From Prosopocoilus inquinatus (taxonomy: Eukaryota; Arthropoda; Insecta; Coleoptera; Lucanidae): a DNA stretch of 64,000 nt. The stretch is taken from contig CM069875.1 of the NCBI GenBank assembly GCA_036172665.1, positions 16,399,806 through 16,463,805 on the forward strand. Reading direction: 5' to 3'. The translations under genes were made by a program, and so were the position numbers. The notes beneath the pieces are model-generated. The model saw only the letters and a list, made by a program, of their open reading frames with translations, searched no databases and was not told the DNA's origin. Of this stretch, positions 27,001 through 40,836 are shown in pieces (the stretch's first letter is position 1; each line of letters begins with the position of its first letter).

Positions 27001-28269
27001 TTGACGTTTGAATGGACTCCAGTAACTCTGATGTGAGATACAAAGTTCTCGGACGCAGCAGAAGCTGGAAATAGTTTTGAACGAAACAACACGTATTCGT
27101 CTTGTTCTTGTGATGTATCTAATCGATCCTTACTTATCTATCATGTTATTTGACGTTTGGATGGACTTCAGTAACTCTGATGTGAGATTCGAAATTATCG
27201 GACGCAGCAGAAGCTGGAAATAGTTTTAAATGAAACAACACGCATTAGCGTTGTTCCTGTGATGTATCTAATCGATCCTTACTCATCTATCATGTTATTT
27301 GACGTTTGGATGGACTCCAGTAACTCTGAAGTGAGATACGAAGTTCTCGGACGCAGCTAAAACTGGAAATAGTTTTAAACGAAACAACACGCATTAGCGT
27401 TGTTCCTGTGATGTATCTAATCGATCCTTACCCATCTATCATGTTATTTGACGTTTGGATGACCTCCTGTAACTCTGATGTGAGATACGAAATTACCGGA
27501 CGCAGCAGAAGCTGGAAATAGTTTTAAATGAAACAACACGCATTAGCGTTGTTCCTGTGATGTATCTAATCGATCCTTACTCATCTATCATGTTATTTGA
27601 CGTTTCGATGGACTCTAGTAACTCTGATGTGAGATACGAAATTATCGGACGCAGCAGAAGCTGGAAATAGTTTTAAATGAAACAACACGCATTAGCGTTG
27701 TTCCTGTGATGTATCTAATCGATCCTTACTCATCTATCATGTTATTTGACGTTTGAATGGACTCCAGTAACTCTGATGTGAGATACGACGTTTTCGGACG
27801 CAGCAGAAGCTGGAAATAGTTTTAAATGAAACAACAAGCTTTAGCGTTGTTCCTGTGATGTATCTAATCGATCCTTACTCATCTATCATGTTATTTGACG
27901 TTTCGATGGACTCTAGTAACTCCGATGTGAGATACGAAGTTTTTGGACGCAGCAGGAGCTGGAAATAGTTTTGAACGAAACAACACGTATTAGCGTTGTT
28001 CCTGTGATGTATCTAATCGATCTTTACTTAGCTACTATGTTATTTGACGTTTCGATGGACTCCAGTAACTCTAATGTGAGATACGAAATTTTCGGACGCA
28101 GCAGCAGCTGGAAATAGTTTTAAACGAAACAACACATATTAGCGTTGTTCCTGTGATGTAACTAATCGATCCTTACTCATCTATCATGTTATTTGACGTT
28201 TGGACGGACTCCAGTAACTCTGATGAGAGATACAAAGTTCTCGGACGCAGTAGAAGCTGGAAATAGTTT
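17691..28269 (+). repeat. Large duplicated block, second copy (B)
   Basis: This is the partner of 1-10538. It keeps the 41 bp lost near 2100. Around 25,030 it lacks one monomer that the first copy has: monomers equivalent to those starting near 7261 and 7410 are fused into one, with the head of the first and the tail of the second. Near 28,010-28,120 it has one extra monomer (TTAGCTACTATG class) that the first copy lacks near 10,400. Scattered substitutions separate the copies, for example CCAGAAACT at 7202 against CCAGTAACT here, and CGCACCAGG at 7982 against CGCAGCAGG here. Confidence 0.92.
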
Positions 28270-31200
28270 TGAACGAAACAACACGTATTAGCGTTGTTCC
28301 TGTGATGTATCTAAACGATCCTTACTTATCTAACATGTTATTTGACGTGTGGATGGGCTCCAGTAAGTCTGATTTGAGATACAAAGTTTTTGGACGCAGC
28401 AGGAGCTGGAAATAGTTTTAAACGAAACAACACGTATTAGCGTTGTTCCTGTGCTGTATCTAATCGATCATTACTCATCTATTATGTTATTTGGCGTTTC
28501 GATGGACTCCAGTAGCTCTGATGTGAGATACGACGTTTTCGGACGCAGCAGAAGCTGGAAATAGTTTTAAATGAAACAACACGCATTAGCGTTGTTCCTG
28601 TGATGTATCTAATCGATCCTTACTCATCTATCATGTTATTTGACGTTTCGATGGACTCTAGTAACTCTGATGTGAGATACGAAGTTTTTGGACGCAGCAG
28701 GAGCTGGAAATAGTTTTAAACGAAACAACACGTATTAGCGTTGTTCCTGTGATGTATCTAATCGATCCTTACTCATCTATCATGTTATTTGACGTTTGGA
28801 TGGACTCCAGTATCTCTGATGTGAGATATGAAATTTTCGGACGCAGCAGAAGCTGGAAATAGTTTTAAACGAAACAACACGCATTAGCGTTGTTCCTGTG
28901 ATGTATCTAAACGATCCTTACTTATCTAACATGTTATTTGACGTTTGGATGGACTCCAGTAACTCTGATGTGATATACGAAATTATCGGACGCAGCAGAA
29001 GCTGGAAATAGTTTTAAATGAAACAACATGCATTAGCGTTGTTCCTGTGATGTATCTAATCGATCCTTACTTATCTAACATGTTATTTGACGTTTGGATG
29101 GACTCCAGTAAGTCTGATGTGAGATACAAAGTTTTTGGACGCAGCAGGAGCTGGAAATAGTTTTAAACGAAACAACACGTATTAGCGTTGTTCCTGTGAT
29201 GTATCTAATCGATCCTTACTTATCTAACATGTTATTTGATGTTTGGATGGATTCCAGTAACTTTGATGTGAGATACGACGTTTTCGGACGCAGCTGATGC
29301 TGGAAATAGTTTTAAACGAAACAACACGTATTAGCCTTGTTCCTGTGATGTATCTAATCGATCCTTACTCATCTATCATGTTATTTGACGTTTGAATGGA
29401 CTCCAGTAACTCTGATGTGAGAAACAAAGTTCTCGGACGCAGCAGAAGCTGGAAATAGTTTTGAACGAAACAACACGTATTCGTCTTGTTCCTGTGATGT
29501 ATCTAATCGATCCTTACTTATCTATCATGTTATTTGACGTTTGGATGGACTCCAGTAACTCTGATGTGAGATACGAAATTATCGGACGCAGCAGAAGCTG
29601 GAAATAGTTTTAAATGAAACAACACGCATTAGCGTTGTTCCTGTGATGTATCTAATCGATCCTTACTCATCTATCATGTTATTTGACGTTTGGATGGACT
29701 CCAGTAACTCTGAAGTGAGATACGAAGTTCTCGGACGCAGCTGAAGCTGGAAATAGTTTTAAACGAAACAACACGCATTAGCGTTGTTCCTGTGATGTAT
29801 CTAATCGATCCTTACTCATCTATCATGTTATTTGACGTTTCGATGGACTCTAGTAACTCTGATGTGAGATACGAAATTTTTGGACGCAGCAGGAGCTGGA
29901 AATAGTTTTAAACGAAACAACACGTATTAGCGTTGTTCCTGTGATGTATCTAATCGATCCTTACTCATCTATCATGTTATTTGACGTTTGGATGGACTCC
30001 AGTATCTCTGATGTGAGATACGATATTTTCGGACGCAGCAGAAGCTGGAAATAGTTTTAAACGAAACAACACGTATTAGCGTTGTTCCTGTGATGTATCT
30101 AATCGATCCTTACTCATCTATCATGTTATTTGACGTTTGAATGGACTCCAGTAACTCTGATGTGAGATACAAAGTTCTCGGACGCAGCAGAAGCTGGAAA
30201 TAGTTTTGAACGAAACAGCACGTATTAGCGTTGTTCCTGTGATGTAACTAATCGATCCTTACTCATCTATCATGTTATTTGACGTTTGAATGGACTCCAG
30301 TAACTCTGATGTGAGATAGAAAGTTCTCGGACGCAGGAGAAGCTGGAAATAGTTTTGAAGGAAACAACAGGTATTCGTCTTGTTCTTGTGATGTATCTAA
30401 TCGATCCTTACTTATCTATCATGTTATTTGACGTTTGGATGGACTCCAATAACTCTGATGTGAGATACGAAATTATCGGACGCAGCAGAAGCTGGAAATA
30501 GTTTTAAATGAAACAACACGCATTAGCGTTGTTCCTGTGATGTATCTAATCGATCCTTACTCATCTATCATGTTATTTGACGTTTGGATGGACTCCAGTA
30601 ACTCTGAAGTGAGATACGAAGTTCTCGGACGCAGCTGAAGCTGGAAATAGTTTTAAACGAAACAACACGCATTAGCGTTGTTCCTGTGATGTATCTAATC
30701 GATCCTTACCCATCTATCATGTTATTTGACGTTTGGATGACCTCCAGTAACTCTGATGTGAGATACGAAATTACCGGAGGCAGCAGAAGCTGGAAATAGT
30801 TTTAAATGAAACAACACGCATTAGCGTTGTTCCTGTGATGTATCTAATCGATCCTTACTCATCTATCATGTTATTTGACGTTTCGATGGACTCTAGTAAC
30901 TCTGATGTGAGATACGAAGTTTTTGGACGCAGCAGGAGCTGGAAATAGTTTTAAACGAAACAACACGTATTAGCGTTGTTCCTGTGATGTATCTAATCGA
31001 TCCTTACTTATCTAACATGTTATTTGATGTTTGGATGGACTCCAGTAACTTTGATGTGAGATACGACGTTTTCGGACGCAGCTGATGCTGGAAATAGTTT
31101 TAAACGAAACAACACGTATTAGCCTTGTTCCTGTGATGTATCTAATCGATCCTTACTCATCTATCATGTTATTTGACGTTTGAATGGACTCCAGTAACTC

Positions 31201-32739
31201 TGATGTGAGATACAAAGTTCTCGGACGGAGCAGAAGCTGGAAATAGTTTTGAACGAAACAACACGTATTCGTCTTGTTCCTGTGATGTATCTAATCGATC
31301 CTTACTTATCTATCATGTTATTTGACGTTTGGATGGACTCCAGTAACTCTGATGTGAGATACGAAATTATCGGACGCAGCAGAAGCTGGAAATAGTTTTG
31401 AACGAAACAACACGTATTCGTCTTGTTCTTGTGATGTATCTAATCGATCCTTACTTATCTATCATGTTATTTGACGTTTGGATGGACTCCAGTAACTCTG
31501 ATGTGAGATTCGAAATTATCGGACGCAGCAGAAGCTGGAAATAGTTTTAAATGAAACAACACGCATTAGCGTTGTTCCTGTGATGTATCTAATCGATTCT
31601 TACTCATCTATCATGTTATTTGACGTTTGGATGGACTCCAGTAACTCTGAAGTGAGATACGAAGTTCTCGGACGCAGCTGAAGCTGGAAATAGTTTTCAA
31701 TGAAACAACACGCATTAGCGTTGTTCCTGTGATGTATCTAATCGATCCTTACTCATCTATCATGTTATTTGACGTTTGGATGACCTCCAGTAACTCTGAT
31801 GTGAGATACGAAATTATCGGACGCAGCAGAAGCTGGAAATAGTTTTAAATGAAACAACACGCATTAGCGTTGTTCCTGTGATGTATCTAATCGATCCTTA
31901 CTCATCTATCATCTTATTTGACGTTTCGATGGACTCTAGTAACTCTGATGTGAGATACGAAATTTTTGGACGCAGCAGGAGCTGGAAATAGTTTTAAACG
32001 AAACAACACGTATTAGCGTTGTTCCTGTGATGTATCTAATCGATCCTTACTCATCTATCATGTTATTTGACGTTTGGATGGACTCCAGTATCTCTGATGT
32101 GAGATACGAAATTTTCGGACGCAGCAGAAGCTGGAAATAGTTTTAAACGAAACAACACGTATTAGCGTTGTTCCTGTGATGTATCTAATCGATCCTTACT
32201 CATCTATCATGTTATTTGAAGTTTGAATGGACTCCAGTAACTCTGATGTGAGATACAAAATTCTCGGACGCAGCAGAAGCTGGAAATAGTTTTGAACGAA
32301 ACAACACGTATTAGCGTTGTTCCTGTGATGTAACTAATCGATCCTTACTCATCTATCATGTTATTTGACGTTTGAATGGACTCCAGTAACTCTGATGTGA
32401 GATACAAAGTTCTCGGACGCAGCAGAAGCTGGAAATAGTTTTGAACGAAACAACACGTATTCGTCTTGTTCTTTTGATGTATCTAATCGATCCTTACTTA
32501 TCTATCATGTTATTTGACGTTTGGATGGACTCCAGTAACTCTGATGTGAGATTCGAAATTATCGGACGCAGCAGAAGCTGGAAATAGTTTTAAATGAAAC
32601 AACACGCATTAGCGTTGTTCCTGTGATGTATCTAATCGATCCTTACTCATCTATCATGTTATTTGACGTTTGGATGGACTCCAGTAACTCTGATGTGAGA
32701 TACGAAATTACCGGACGCAGCAGAAGCTGGAAATAGTTT
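28121..32739 (+). repeat. Third relative of the large block, lacking three internal duplications (C)
   Basis: From the marker monomer at 28121 the order follows block A from the marker monomer at 2087, including TGACGTGTGGATGG, GATTTGAG, GTGCTGTATC and later AACAGCACG (30216). The offset to block A steps from 175 to 165, then 160, then 154 monomers, matching absence of the 10-, 5- and 6-monomer duplications. It has private changes such as GAGAAACAAAG (29421) and CTTTTGATG (32471). It ends in a hybrid monomer at 32591 formed by loss of one monomer. It may preserve the older order, although loss of all three duplications cannot be ruled out. Confidence 0.8.
32591..32739 (+). repeat. Hybrid monomer, apparent donor of a copied monomer
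   Basis: This monomer combines TAAATG and GGATGGACTCC with CGAAATTACCGG. Elsewhere the ACCGG ending goes with GGATGACCTCC. It looks like a fusion of the two monomers equivalent to those at 9645 and 9794, with one monomer lost. The same 149-bp sequence appears at 33187-33335, four monomers away, and I noticed it nowhere else. Confidence 0.8.
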
Positions 32740-32820
32740 TAAATGAAACAACACGCATTAGCGTTGTTCCTGTGATGTATCTAATCGATCCTTACTCATC
32801 TATCATGTTATTTGACGTTT

Positions 32821-35353
32821 CGATGGACTCTAGTAACTCTGATGTGAGATACGAAGTTCTTGGACGCAGCAGGAGCTGGAAATAGTTTTAAACGAAACAA
32901 CACGTATTAGCGTTGTTCCTTTGATGTATCTAATCGATCCTTACTCATCTATCATGTTATTTGACGTTTGGATGGACTCCAGTATCTCTGATGTGAGATA
33001 CGAAATTTTCGGACGCAGCAGAAGCTGGAAATAGTTTTAAACGAAACAACACGCATTAGCGTTGTTCCTGTGATGTATCTAAACGATCCTTACTTATCTA
33101 ACATGTTATTTGACGTTTGGATGGACTCCAGTAAGTCTGATGTGAGATACGACGTTTTCGGACGCAGCAGAAGCTGGAAATAGTTTTAAATGAAACAACA
33201 CGCATTAGCGTTGTTCCTGTGATGTATCTAATCGATCCTTACTCATCTATCATGTTATTTGACGTTTGGATGGACTCCAGTAACTCTGATGTGAGATACG
33301 AAATTACCGGACGCAGCAGAAGCTGGAAATAGTTTTAAACGAAACAACACGTATTAGCGTTGTTCCTGTGATGTATCTTATCGATCCTTACTCATCTATC
33401 ATGTTATTTGACGTTTGAATGGACTCCAGTAACTCTGATGTGAGATACAAAGTTCTCGGACGCAGCAGAAGCTGGAAATAGTTTTGAACGAAACAACACG
33501 TATTAGCGTTGTTCCTGTGATGTAACTAATCGATCCTTACTCATCTATCATGTTATTTGACGTTTGAATGGACTCCAGTAACTCTGATGTGAGATACAAA
33601 GTTCTCGGACGCAGCAGAAGCTGGAAATAGTTTTGAACGAAACAACACGTATTCGTCTTGTCCTTGTTATGTATCTAATCGATCCTTACTTATCTATCAT
33701 GTTATTTGACGTTTGGATGGACTCCAGTAACTCTGATGTGAGATACGAAATTATCGGACGCAGCAGAAGCTGGAAATAGTTTTAAATGAAACAACACGCA
33801 TTAGCGTTGTTCCTGTGATGTATCTAATCGATCCTTACTCATCTATCATGTTATTTGGCGTTTCGATGGACTCCAGTAACTCTGATGTGAGATACGAAAT
33901 TTTCGGACGCAGCAGAAACTGGAAATAGTTTTAAATGAAACAACACGCATCAGCGTTGTTCCTGTGATGTATCTAATCGATCCTTACTCATCTATCATGT
34001 TATTTGACGTTTGAATGGACTCCAGTAACTCTGATGTGAGATACGAAATTATCGGACGCAGCTGAAGCTGGAAATAGTTTTAAATGAAACAACACGCATT
34101 AGCGTTGTTCCTGTGATGTATCTAATCGATCCTTACTCATCTATCATGTTATTTGACGTTTGAATGGACTCCAGTAACTCTGATGTGAGATACGAAATTA
34201 TCGGACGCAGCAGGAGCTGGAAATAGTTTTAAACGAAACAACACGCATTAGCGATGTTCCTGTGATGTATCTAATCGATCCTTACTCATCTATCATGTTA
34301 TTTTACGTTTGGATGGACTCCAGTAACTCTGGTGTGAGATACAAAGTTTTTGGACGCAGCAGAAGCTGGAAATAGTTTTGAACGAAACGACACGTATTAG
34401 CGTTGTTCCTGTGATGTATCTAATCGATCCTTACTTAGCTACTATGTTATTTGACGTTTCGATGGACTCCAGTAACTCTAATGTGAGATACGAAATTCTC
34501 GGACGCAGCAGCAGCTGGAAATAGTTTTAAACGAAACAACACATATTGGCGTTGTTCCTGTGATGTATCTAATCGATCCTTACTTAGCTACTATGTTATT
34601 TGACGTTTCGATGGACTCCAGTAACTCTAATGTGAGATACGAAATTTTCGGACGCAGCAGCAGCTGGAAATAGTTTTAAGCGAAACAACACATATTAGCG
34701 TTGTTCCTGTGATGTATCTAATCGATCCTTACATATCTACTATGTTATTTGACGTTTCGATGGACTCCAGTAACTCTGATGTGAGATACGAAATTTTCGG
34801 ACGCAGCAGAAGCTGGAAATAGTTTTAAACGAAACAACACGCATTAGCGTTGTTCCTGTGAAGTATCTAATCGATCCTTACTCATCTATCATGTTATTTG
34901 GCGTTTCCATGGACTCCAGTAACTCTGATGTGATATACGACGTTTTCGGACGCAGCAGAAGCTGGAAATAGTTTTAAATGAAACAACACGCTTTAGCGTT
35001 GTTCCTGTGATGTATCTAATCGATCCTTACTCATCTATCATGTTATTTGACGTTTCGATGGACTCTAGTAACTCCGATGTGAGATACGAAGTTTTTGGAA
35101 GCAGCAGGAGCTGGAAATAGTTTTGAACGAAACAACACGTATTAGCGTTGTTCCTGTTATGTATCTAATCGATCCTTACTTAGCTACTATGTTATTTGAC
35201 GTTTCGATGGACTCCAGTAACTCTAATGTGAGATACGAAATTTTCGGACGCAGCAGCAGCTGGAAATAGTTTTAAACGGAACAACACATATTAGCGTTGT
35301 TCCTGTGATGTAACTAATCGATCCTTACTCATCTATCATGTTATTTGACGTTT
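32821..35353 (+). repeat. 17-monomer tandem duplication, left unit (2,533 bp)
   Basis: This unit is followed directly by its copy at an offset of 17 x 149 bp. Shared private changes include CTTTGATG (32929), GTATCTTATCG (33374), AACGACACG (34386), CATATTGGCG (34542), GCGTTTCCATGG (34900), GATGTGATATACG (34928) and TTTGGAAGCAGC (35094). The crossover lies in the conserved block ending in GACGTTT. One monomer, 33187-33335, does not match its partner at 35720-35868 although both flanking monomers do. Confidence 0.92.
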
Positions 35354-37886
35354 CGATGGACTCTAGTAACTCTGATGTGAGATACGAAGTTCTTGGACGC
35401 AGCAGGAGCTGGAAATAGTTTTAAACGAAACAACACGTATTAGCGTTGTTCCTTTGATGTATCTAATCGATCCTTACTCATCTATCATGTTATTTGACGT
35501 TTGGATGGACTCCAGTATCTCTGATGTGAGATACGAAATTTTCGGACGCAGCAGAAGCTGGAAATAGTTTTAAACGAAACAACACGCATTAGCGTTGTTC
35601 CTGTGATGTATCTAAACGATCCTTACTTATCTAACATGTTATTTGACGTTTGGATGGACTCCAGTAAGTCTGATGTGAGATACGACGTTTTCGGACGCAG
35701 CAGAAGCTGGAAATAGTTTTAAACGAAACAACACGTATTAGCGTTGTTCCTGTGATGTATCTAATCGATCCTTACTCATCTATCATGTTATTTGACGTTT
35801 GGATGGACTCCAGTATCTCTGATGTGAGATACGAAATTTTCGGACGCAGCAGAAGCTGGAAATAGTTTTAAACGAAACAACACGTATTAGCGTTGTTCCT
35901 GTGATGTATCTTATCGATCCTTACTCATCTATCATGTTATTTGACGTTTGAATGGACTCCAGTAACTCTGATGTGAGATACAAAGTTCTCGGACGCAGCA
36001 GAAGCTGGAAATAGTTTTGAACGAAACAACACGTATTAGCGTTGTTCCTGTGATGTAACTAATCGATCCTTACTCATCTATCATGTTATTTGACGTTTGA
36101 ATGGACTCCAGTAACTCTGATGTGAGATACAAAGTTCTCGGACGCAGCAGAAAATGGAAATAGTTTTGAACGAAACAACACGTATTCGTCTTGTTCTTGT
36201 GATGTATCTAATCGATCCTTACTTATCTATCATGTTATTTGACGTTTGGATGGGCTCCAGTAACTCTGATGTGAGATACGAAATTATCGGACGCAGCAGA
36301 AGCTGGAAATAGTTTTAAATGAAACAACACGCATTAGCGTTGTTCCTGTGATGTATCTAATCGATCCTTACTCATCTATCATGTTATTTGGCGTTTCGAT
36401 GGACTCCAGTAACTCTGATGTGAGATACGAAATTTTCGGACGCAGCAGAAACTGGAAATAGTTTTAAATGAAACAACACGCATCAGCGTTGTTCCTGTGA
36501 TGTATCTAATCGATCCTTACTCATCTATCATGTTATTTGACGTTTGAATGGACTCCAGTAACTCTGATGTGAGATACGAAATTATCGGACGCAGCTGAAG
36601 CTGGAAATAGTTTTAAATGAAACAACACGCATTAGCGTTGTTCCTGTGATGTATCTAATCGATCCTTACTCATCTATCATGTTATTTGACGTTTGAATGG
36701 ACTCCAGTAACTCTGATGTGAGATACGAAATTATCGGACGCAGCAGGAGCTGGAAATAGTTTTAAACGAAACAACACGCATTAGCGATGTTCCTGTGATG
36801 TATCTAATCGATCCTTACTCATCTATCATGTTATTTTACGTTTGGATGGACTCCAGTAACTCTGGTGTGAGATACAAAGTTTTTGGACGCAGCAGAAGCT
36901 GGAAATAGTTTTGAACGAAACGACACGTATTAGCGTTGTTCCTGTGATGTATCTAATCGATCCTTACTTAGCTACTATGTTATTTGACGTTTCGATGGAC
37001 TCCAGTAACTCTAATGTGAGATACGAAATTCTCGGACGCAGCAGCAGCTGGAAATAGTTTTAAACGAAACAACACATATTGGCGTTGTTCCTGTGATGTA
37101 TCTAATCGATCCTTACTTAGCTACTATGTTATTTGACGTTTCGATGGACTCCAGTAACTCTAATGTGAGATACGAAATTTTCGGACGCAGCAGCAGCTGG
37201 AAATAGTTTTAAGCGAAACAACACATATTAGCGTTGTTCCTGTGATGTATCTAATCGATCCTTACATATCTACTATGTTATTTGACGTTTCGATGGACTC
37301 CAGTAACTCTGATGTGAGATACGAAATTTTCGGACGCAGCAGAAGCTGGAAATAGTTTTAAACGAAACAACACGCATTAGCGTTGTTCCTGTGATGTATC
37401 TAATCGATCCTTACTCATCTATCATGTTATTTGGCGTTTCCATGGACTCCAGTAACTCTGATGTGATATACGACGTTTTCGGACGCAGCAGAAGCTGGAA
37501 ATAGTTTTAAATGAAACAACACGCTTTAGCGTTGTTCCTGTGATGTATCTAATCGATCCTTACTCATCTATCATGTTATTTGACGTTTCGATGGACTCTA
37601 GTAACTCCGATGTGAGATACGAAGTTTTTGGAAGCAGCAGGAGCTGGAAATAGTTTTGAACGAAACAACACGTATTAGCGTTGTTCCTGTTATGTATCTA
37701 ATCGATCCTTACTTAGCTACTATGTTATTTGACGTTTCGATGGACTCCAGTAACTCTAATGTGAGATACGAAATTTTCGGACGCAGCAGCAGCTGGAAAT
37801 AGTTTTAAACGAAACAACACATATTAGCGTTGTTCCTGTGATGTAACTAATCGATCCTTACTCATCTATCATGTTATTTGACGTTT
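35354..37886 (+). repeat. 17-monomer tandem duplication, right unit (2,533 bp)
   Basis: This is the second unit of the pair. Differences from the left unit include the wholly different monomer at 35720-35868 (TAAACG, CAGTATCTCTG, CGAAATTTTCGG), AGAAAATGG near 36151 where the left unit has AGAAGCTGG, GGATGGGCTCC near 36247, and GTGATGTATC near 37391 where the left unit has GTGAAGTATC. After 37886 the order departs into a marker monomer with GGACGGACTCC. Confidence 0.92.
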
Positions 37887-39295
37887 GGACGGACTCCAGT
37901 AACTCTGATGAGAGATACAAAGTTCTCGGACGCAGTAGAAGCTGGAAATAGTTTTGAACGAAACAACACGTATTAGCGTTGTTCCTGTGATGTATCTAAA
38001 CGATCCTTACTTATCTAACATGTTATTTGACGTGTGGATGGACTCCAGTAAGTCTGATGTGAGATACAAAGTTTTTGGACGCAGCAGGAGCTGGAAATAG
38101 TTTTAAACGAAACAACACGTATTAGCGTTGTTCCTGTGCTGTATCTAATCGATCCTTACTCATCTATCATGTTATTTAGCGTTTCGATGGACTCCAGTAG
38201 CTCTGATGTGAGATACGACGTTTTCGGACGCAGCAGAAGCTGGAAATAGTTTTAAATGAAACAACACGCATTAGCGTTGTTCCTGTGATGTATCTAATCG
38301 ATCCTTACTCATCTATCATGTTATTTGACGTTTCGATGGACTCTAGTAACTCTGATGTGAGATACGAAGTTTTTGGACGCAGCAGGAGCTGGAAATAGTT
38401 TTAAACGAAACAACACGTATTAGCGTTGTTCCTGTGATGTATCTAATCGATCCTTATTCATCTATCATGTTATTTGACGTTTGGATGGACTCCAGTATCT
38501 CTGATGTGAGATACGAAATTTTCGGACGCAGCAGAAGCTGGAAATAGTTTTAAACGAAACAACACGCATTAGCGTTGTTCCTGTGATGTATCTAAACGAT
38601 CCTTACTTATCTAACATGTTATTTGACGTTTGGATGGACTCCAGTAACTCTGATGTGAGATACGAAATTATCGGACGCAGCAGAAGCTGGAAATAGTTTT
38701 AAATGAAACAACATGCATTAGCGTTGTTCCTGTGATGTATCTAATCGATCCTTACTTATCTAACATGTTATTTGACGTTTGGATGGACTCCAGTAAGTCT
38801 GATGTGAGATACAAAGTTTTTGGACGCAGCAGGAGCTGGAAATAGTTTTAAACGAAACAACACGTATTAGCGTTGTTCCTGTGATGTATCTAATCGAACC
38901 TTACTTATCTAACATGTTATTTGATCTTTGGATGGACTCCAGTAACTTTGATGTGAGATACGACGTTTTCGGACGCAGCTGATGCTGGAAATAGTTTTAA
39001 ACGAAACAACACGTATTAGCCTTGTTCCTGTGATGTATCTAATCGATCCTTACTCATCTATCATGTTATTTGACGTTTGAATGGACTCCAGTAACTCTGA
39101 TGTGAGATACAAAGTTCTCGGACGCAGCAGAAGCTTGAAATAGCTTTGAACGAAACAACACGTATTCGTCTTGTTCCTGTGATGTATCTAATCGATCCTT
39201 ACTTATCTATCATGTTATTTGACGTTTGGATGGACTCCAGTAACTCTGATGTGAGATACGAAATTATCGGACGCAGCAGAAGCTGGAAATAGTTT

Positions 39296-39443
39296 TAAAT
39301 GAAACAACACGCATTAGCGTTGTTCCTGTGATGTATCTAATCGATCCTTACTCATCTATCATGTTATTTGACGTTTGGATGGCTCCAGTAACTCTGAAGT
39401 GAGATACGAAGTTCTCGGACGCAGCTGAAGCTGGAAATAGTTT
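39296..39443 (+). repeat. 148-bp monomer with a single-base deletion
   Basis: At about 39377-39383 the sequence reads GGATGGCTCC where other monomers read GGATGGACTCC or, rarely, GGATGGGCTCC. One A or G is missing. All later landmarks shift by one base, which is why marker monomers at 37887 and 41760 are 3,873 bp apart, one less than 26 x 149. Confidence 0.93.
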
Positions 39444-39635
39444 TAAATGAAACAACACGCATTAGCGTTGTTCCTGTGATGTATCTAATCGATCCTTACT
39501 CATCTATCATGTTATTTGACGTTTGGATGACCTCCAGTAACTCTGATGTGAGATACAAAGTTCTCGGACGCAGCAGAAGCTGGAAATAGTTTTGAACGAA
39601 GCAACACGTATTAGCGTTGTTCCTGTGATGTAACT

Positions 39636-40836
39636 AATCGATCCTTACTCATCTATCATGTTATTTGACGTTTGAATGGACTCCAGTAACTCTGATGTGA
39701 GATACAAAGTTCTCGGACGCAGCAGAAGCTGGAAATAGTTTTGAACGAAACAACACGTATTCGTCTTGTTCTTGTGATGTATCTAATCGATCCTTACTTA
39801 TCTATCATGTTATTTGACGTTTGGATGGACTCCAGTAACTCTGATGTGAGATACGAAATTATCGGACGCAGCAGAAGCTGGAAATAGTTTTAAATGAAAC
39901 AACACACATTAGCGTTGTTCCTGTGATGTATCTAATCGATCCTTACTCATCTATCATGTTATTTGACGTTTGGATGGACTCCAGTAACTCTGAAGTGAGA
40001 TACGAAGTTTTTGGACGCAGCAGGAGCTGGAAATAGTTTTAAACGAAACAACACGTATTAGCGTTGTTCCTGTGATGTATCTAATCGATCCTTACTCATC
40101 TATCATGTTATTTGACGTTTGGATGGACTCCAGTATCTCTGATGTGAGATACGAAATTTTCGGACGCAGCAGAAGCTGGAAATAGTTTTAAACGAAACAA
40201 CACGTATTAGCGTTGTTCCTGTGATGTATCTAATCGATCCTTACTCATCTATCATGTTATTTGACGTTTGAATGGACTCCAGTAACTCTGATGTGAGATA
40301 CAAAGTTCTCGGACGCAGCAGAAGCTGGAAATAGTTTTGAACGAAACAACACGTATTAGCGTTGTTCCTGTGATGTATCTAATCGATCCTTAGTCATCTA
40401 TCATGTTATTTGACGTTTGGATGGACTCCAGTATCTCTGATGTGAGATACGAAATTTTCGGACGCAGCAGAAGCTGGAAATAGTTTTAAACGAAACAACA
40501 CGCATTAGCGTTGTTCCTGTGATGTATCTAAACGATCCGTACTTATCTAACATGTTATTTGACGTTTGGATGGACTCCAGTAAGTCTGATGTGAGATACG
40601 ACGTTTTCGGACGCAGCAGAAGCTGGAAATAGTTTTAAACGAAACAACACGTATTAGCGTTGTTCCTGTGATGTATCTAATCGATACTTACTCATCTATC
40701 ATGTTATTTGACGTTTGAATGGACTCCAGTAACTCTGATGTGAGATACAAAGTTCTCGGACGCAGCAGAAGCTGGAAATAGTTTTGAACGAAACAACACG
40801 TATTAGCGTTGTTCCTGTGATGTATCTAATCGATCC
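39636..40836 (+). repeat. Partner of segment 16840-18040
   Basis: This segment shares TCCTTAGTCATC at 40387 with 17591. It differs in details such as GATCCGTACTT near 40534 and ATCGATACTT near 40681. Past about 40836 the order changes to paired TTAGCTACTATG monomers, where block B has a TTATCTACTATG monomer ending in GCGGCAGAAG. Confidence 0.8.
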
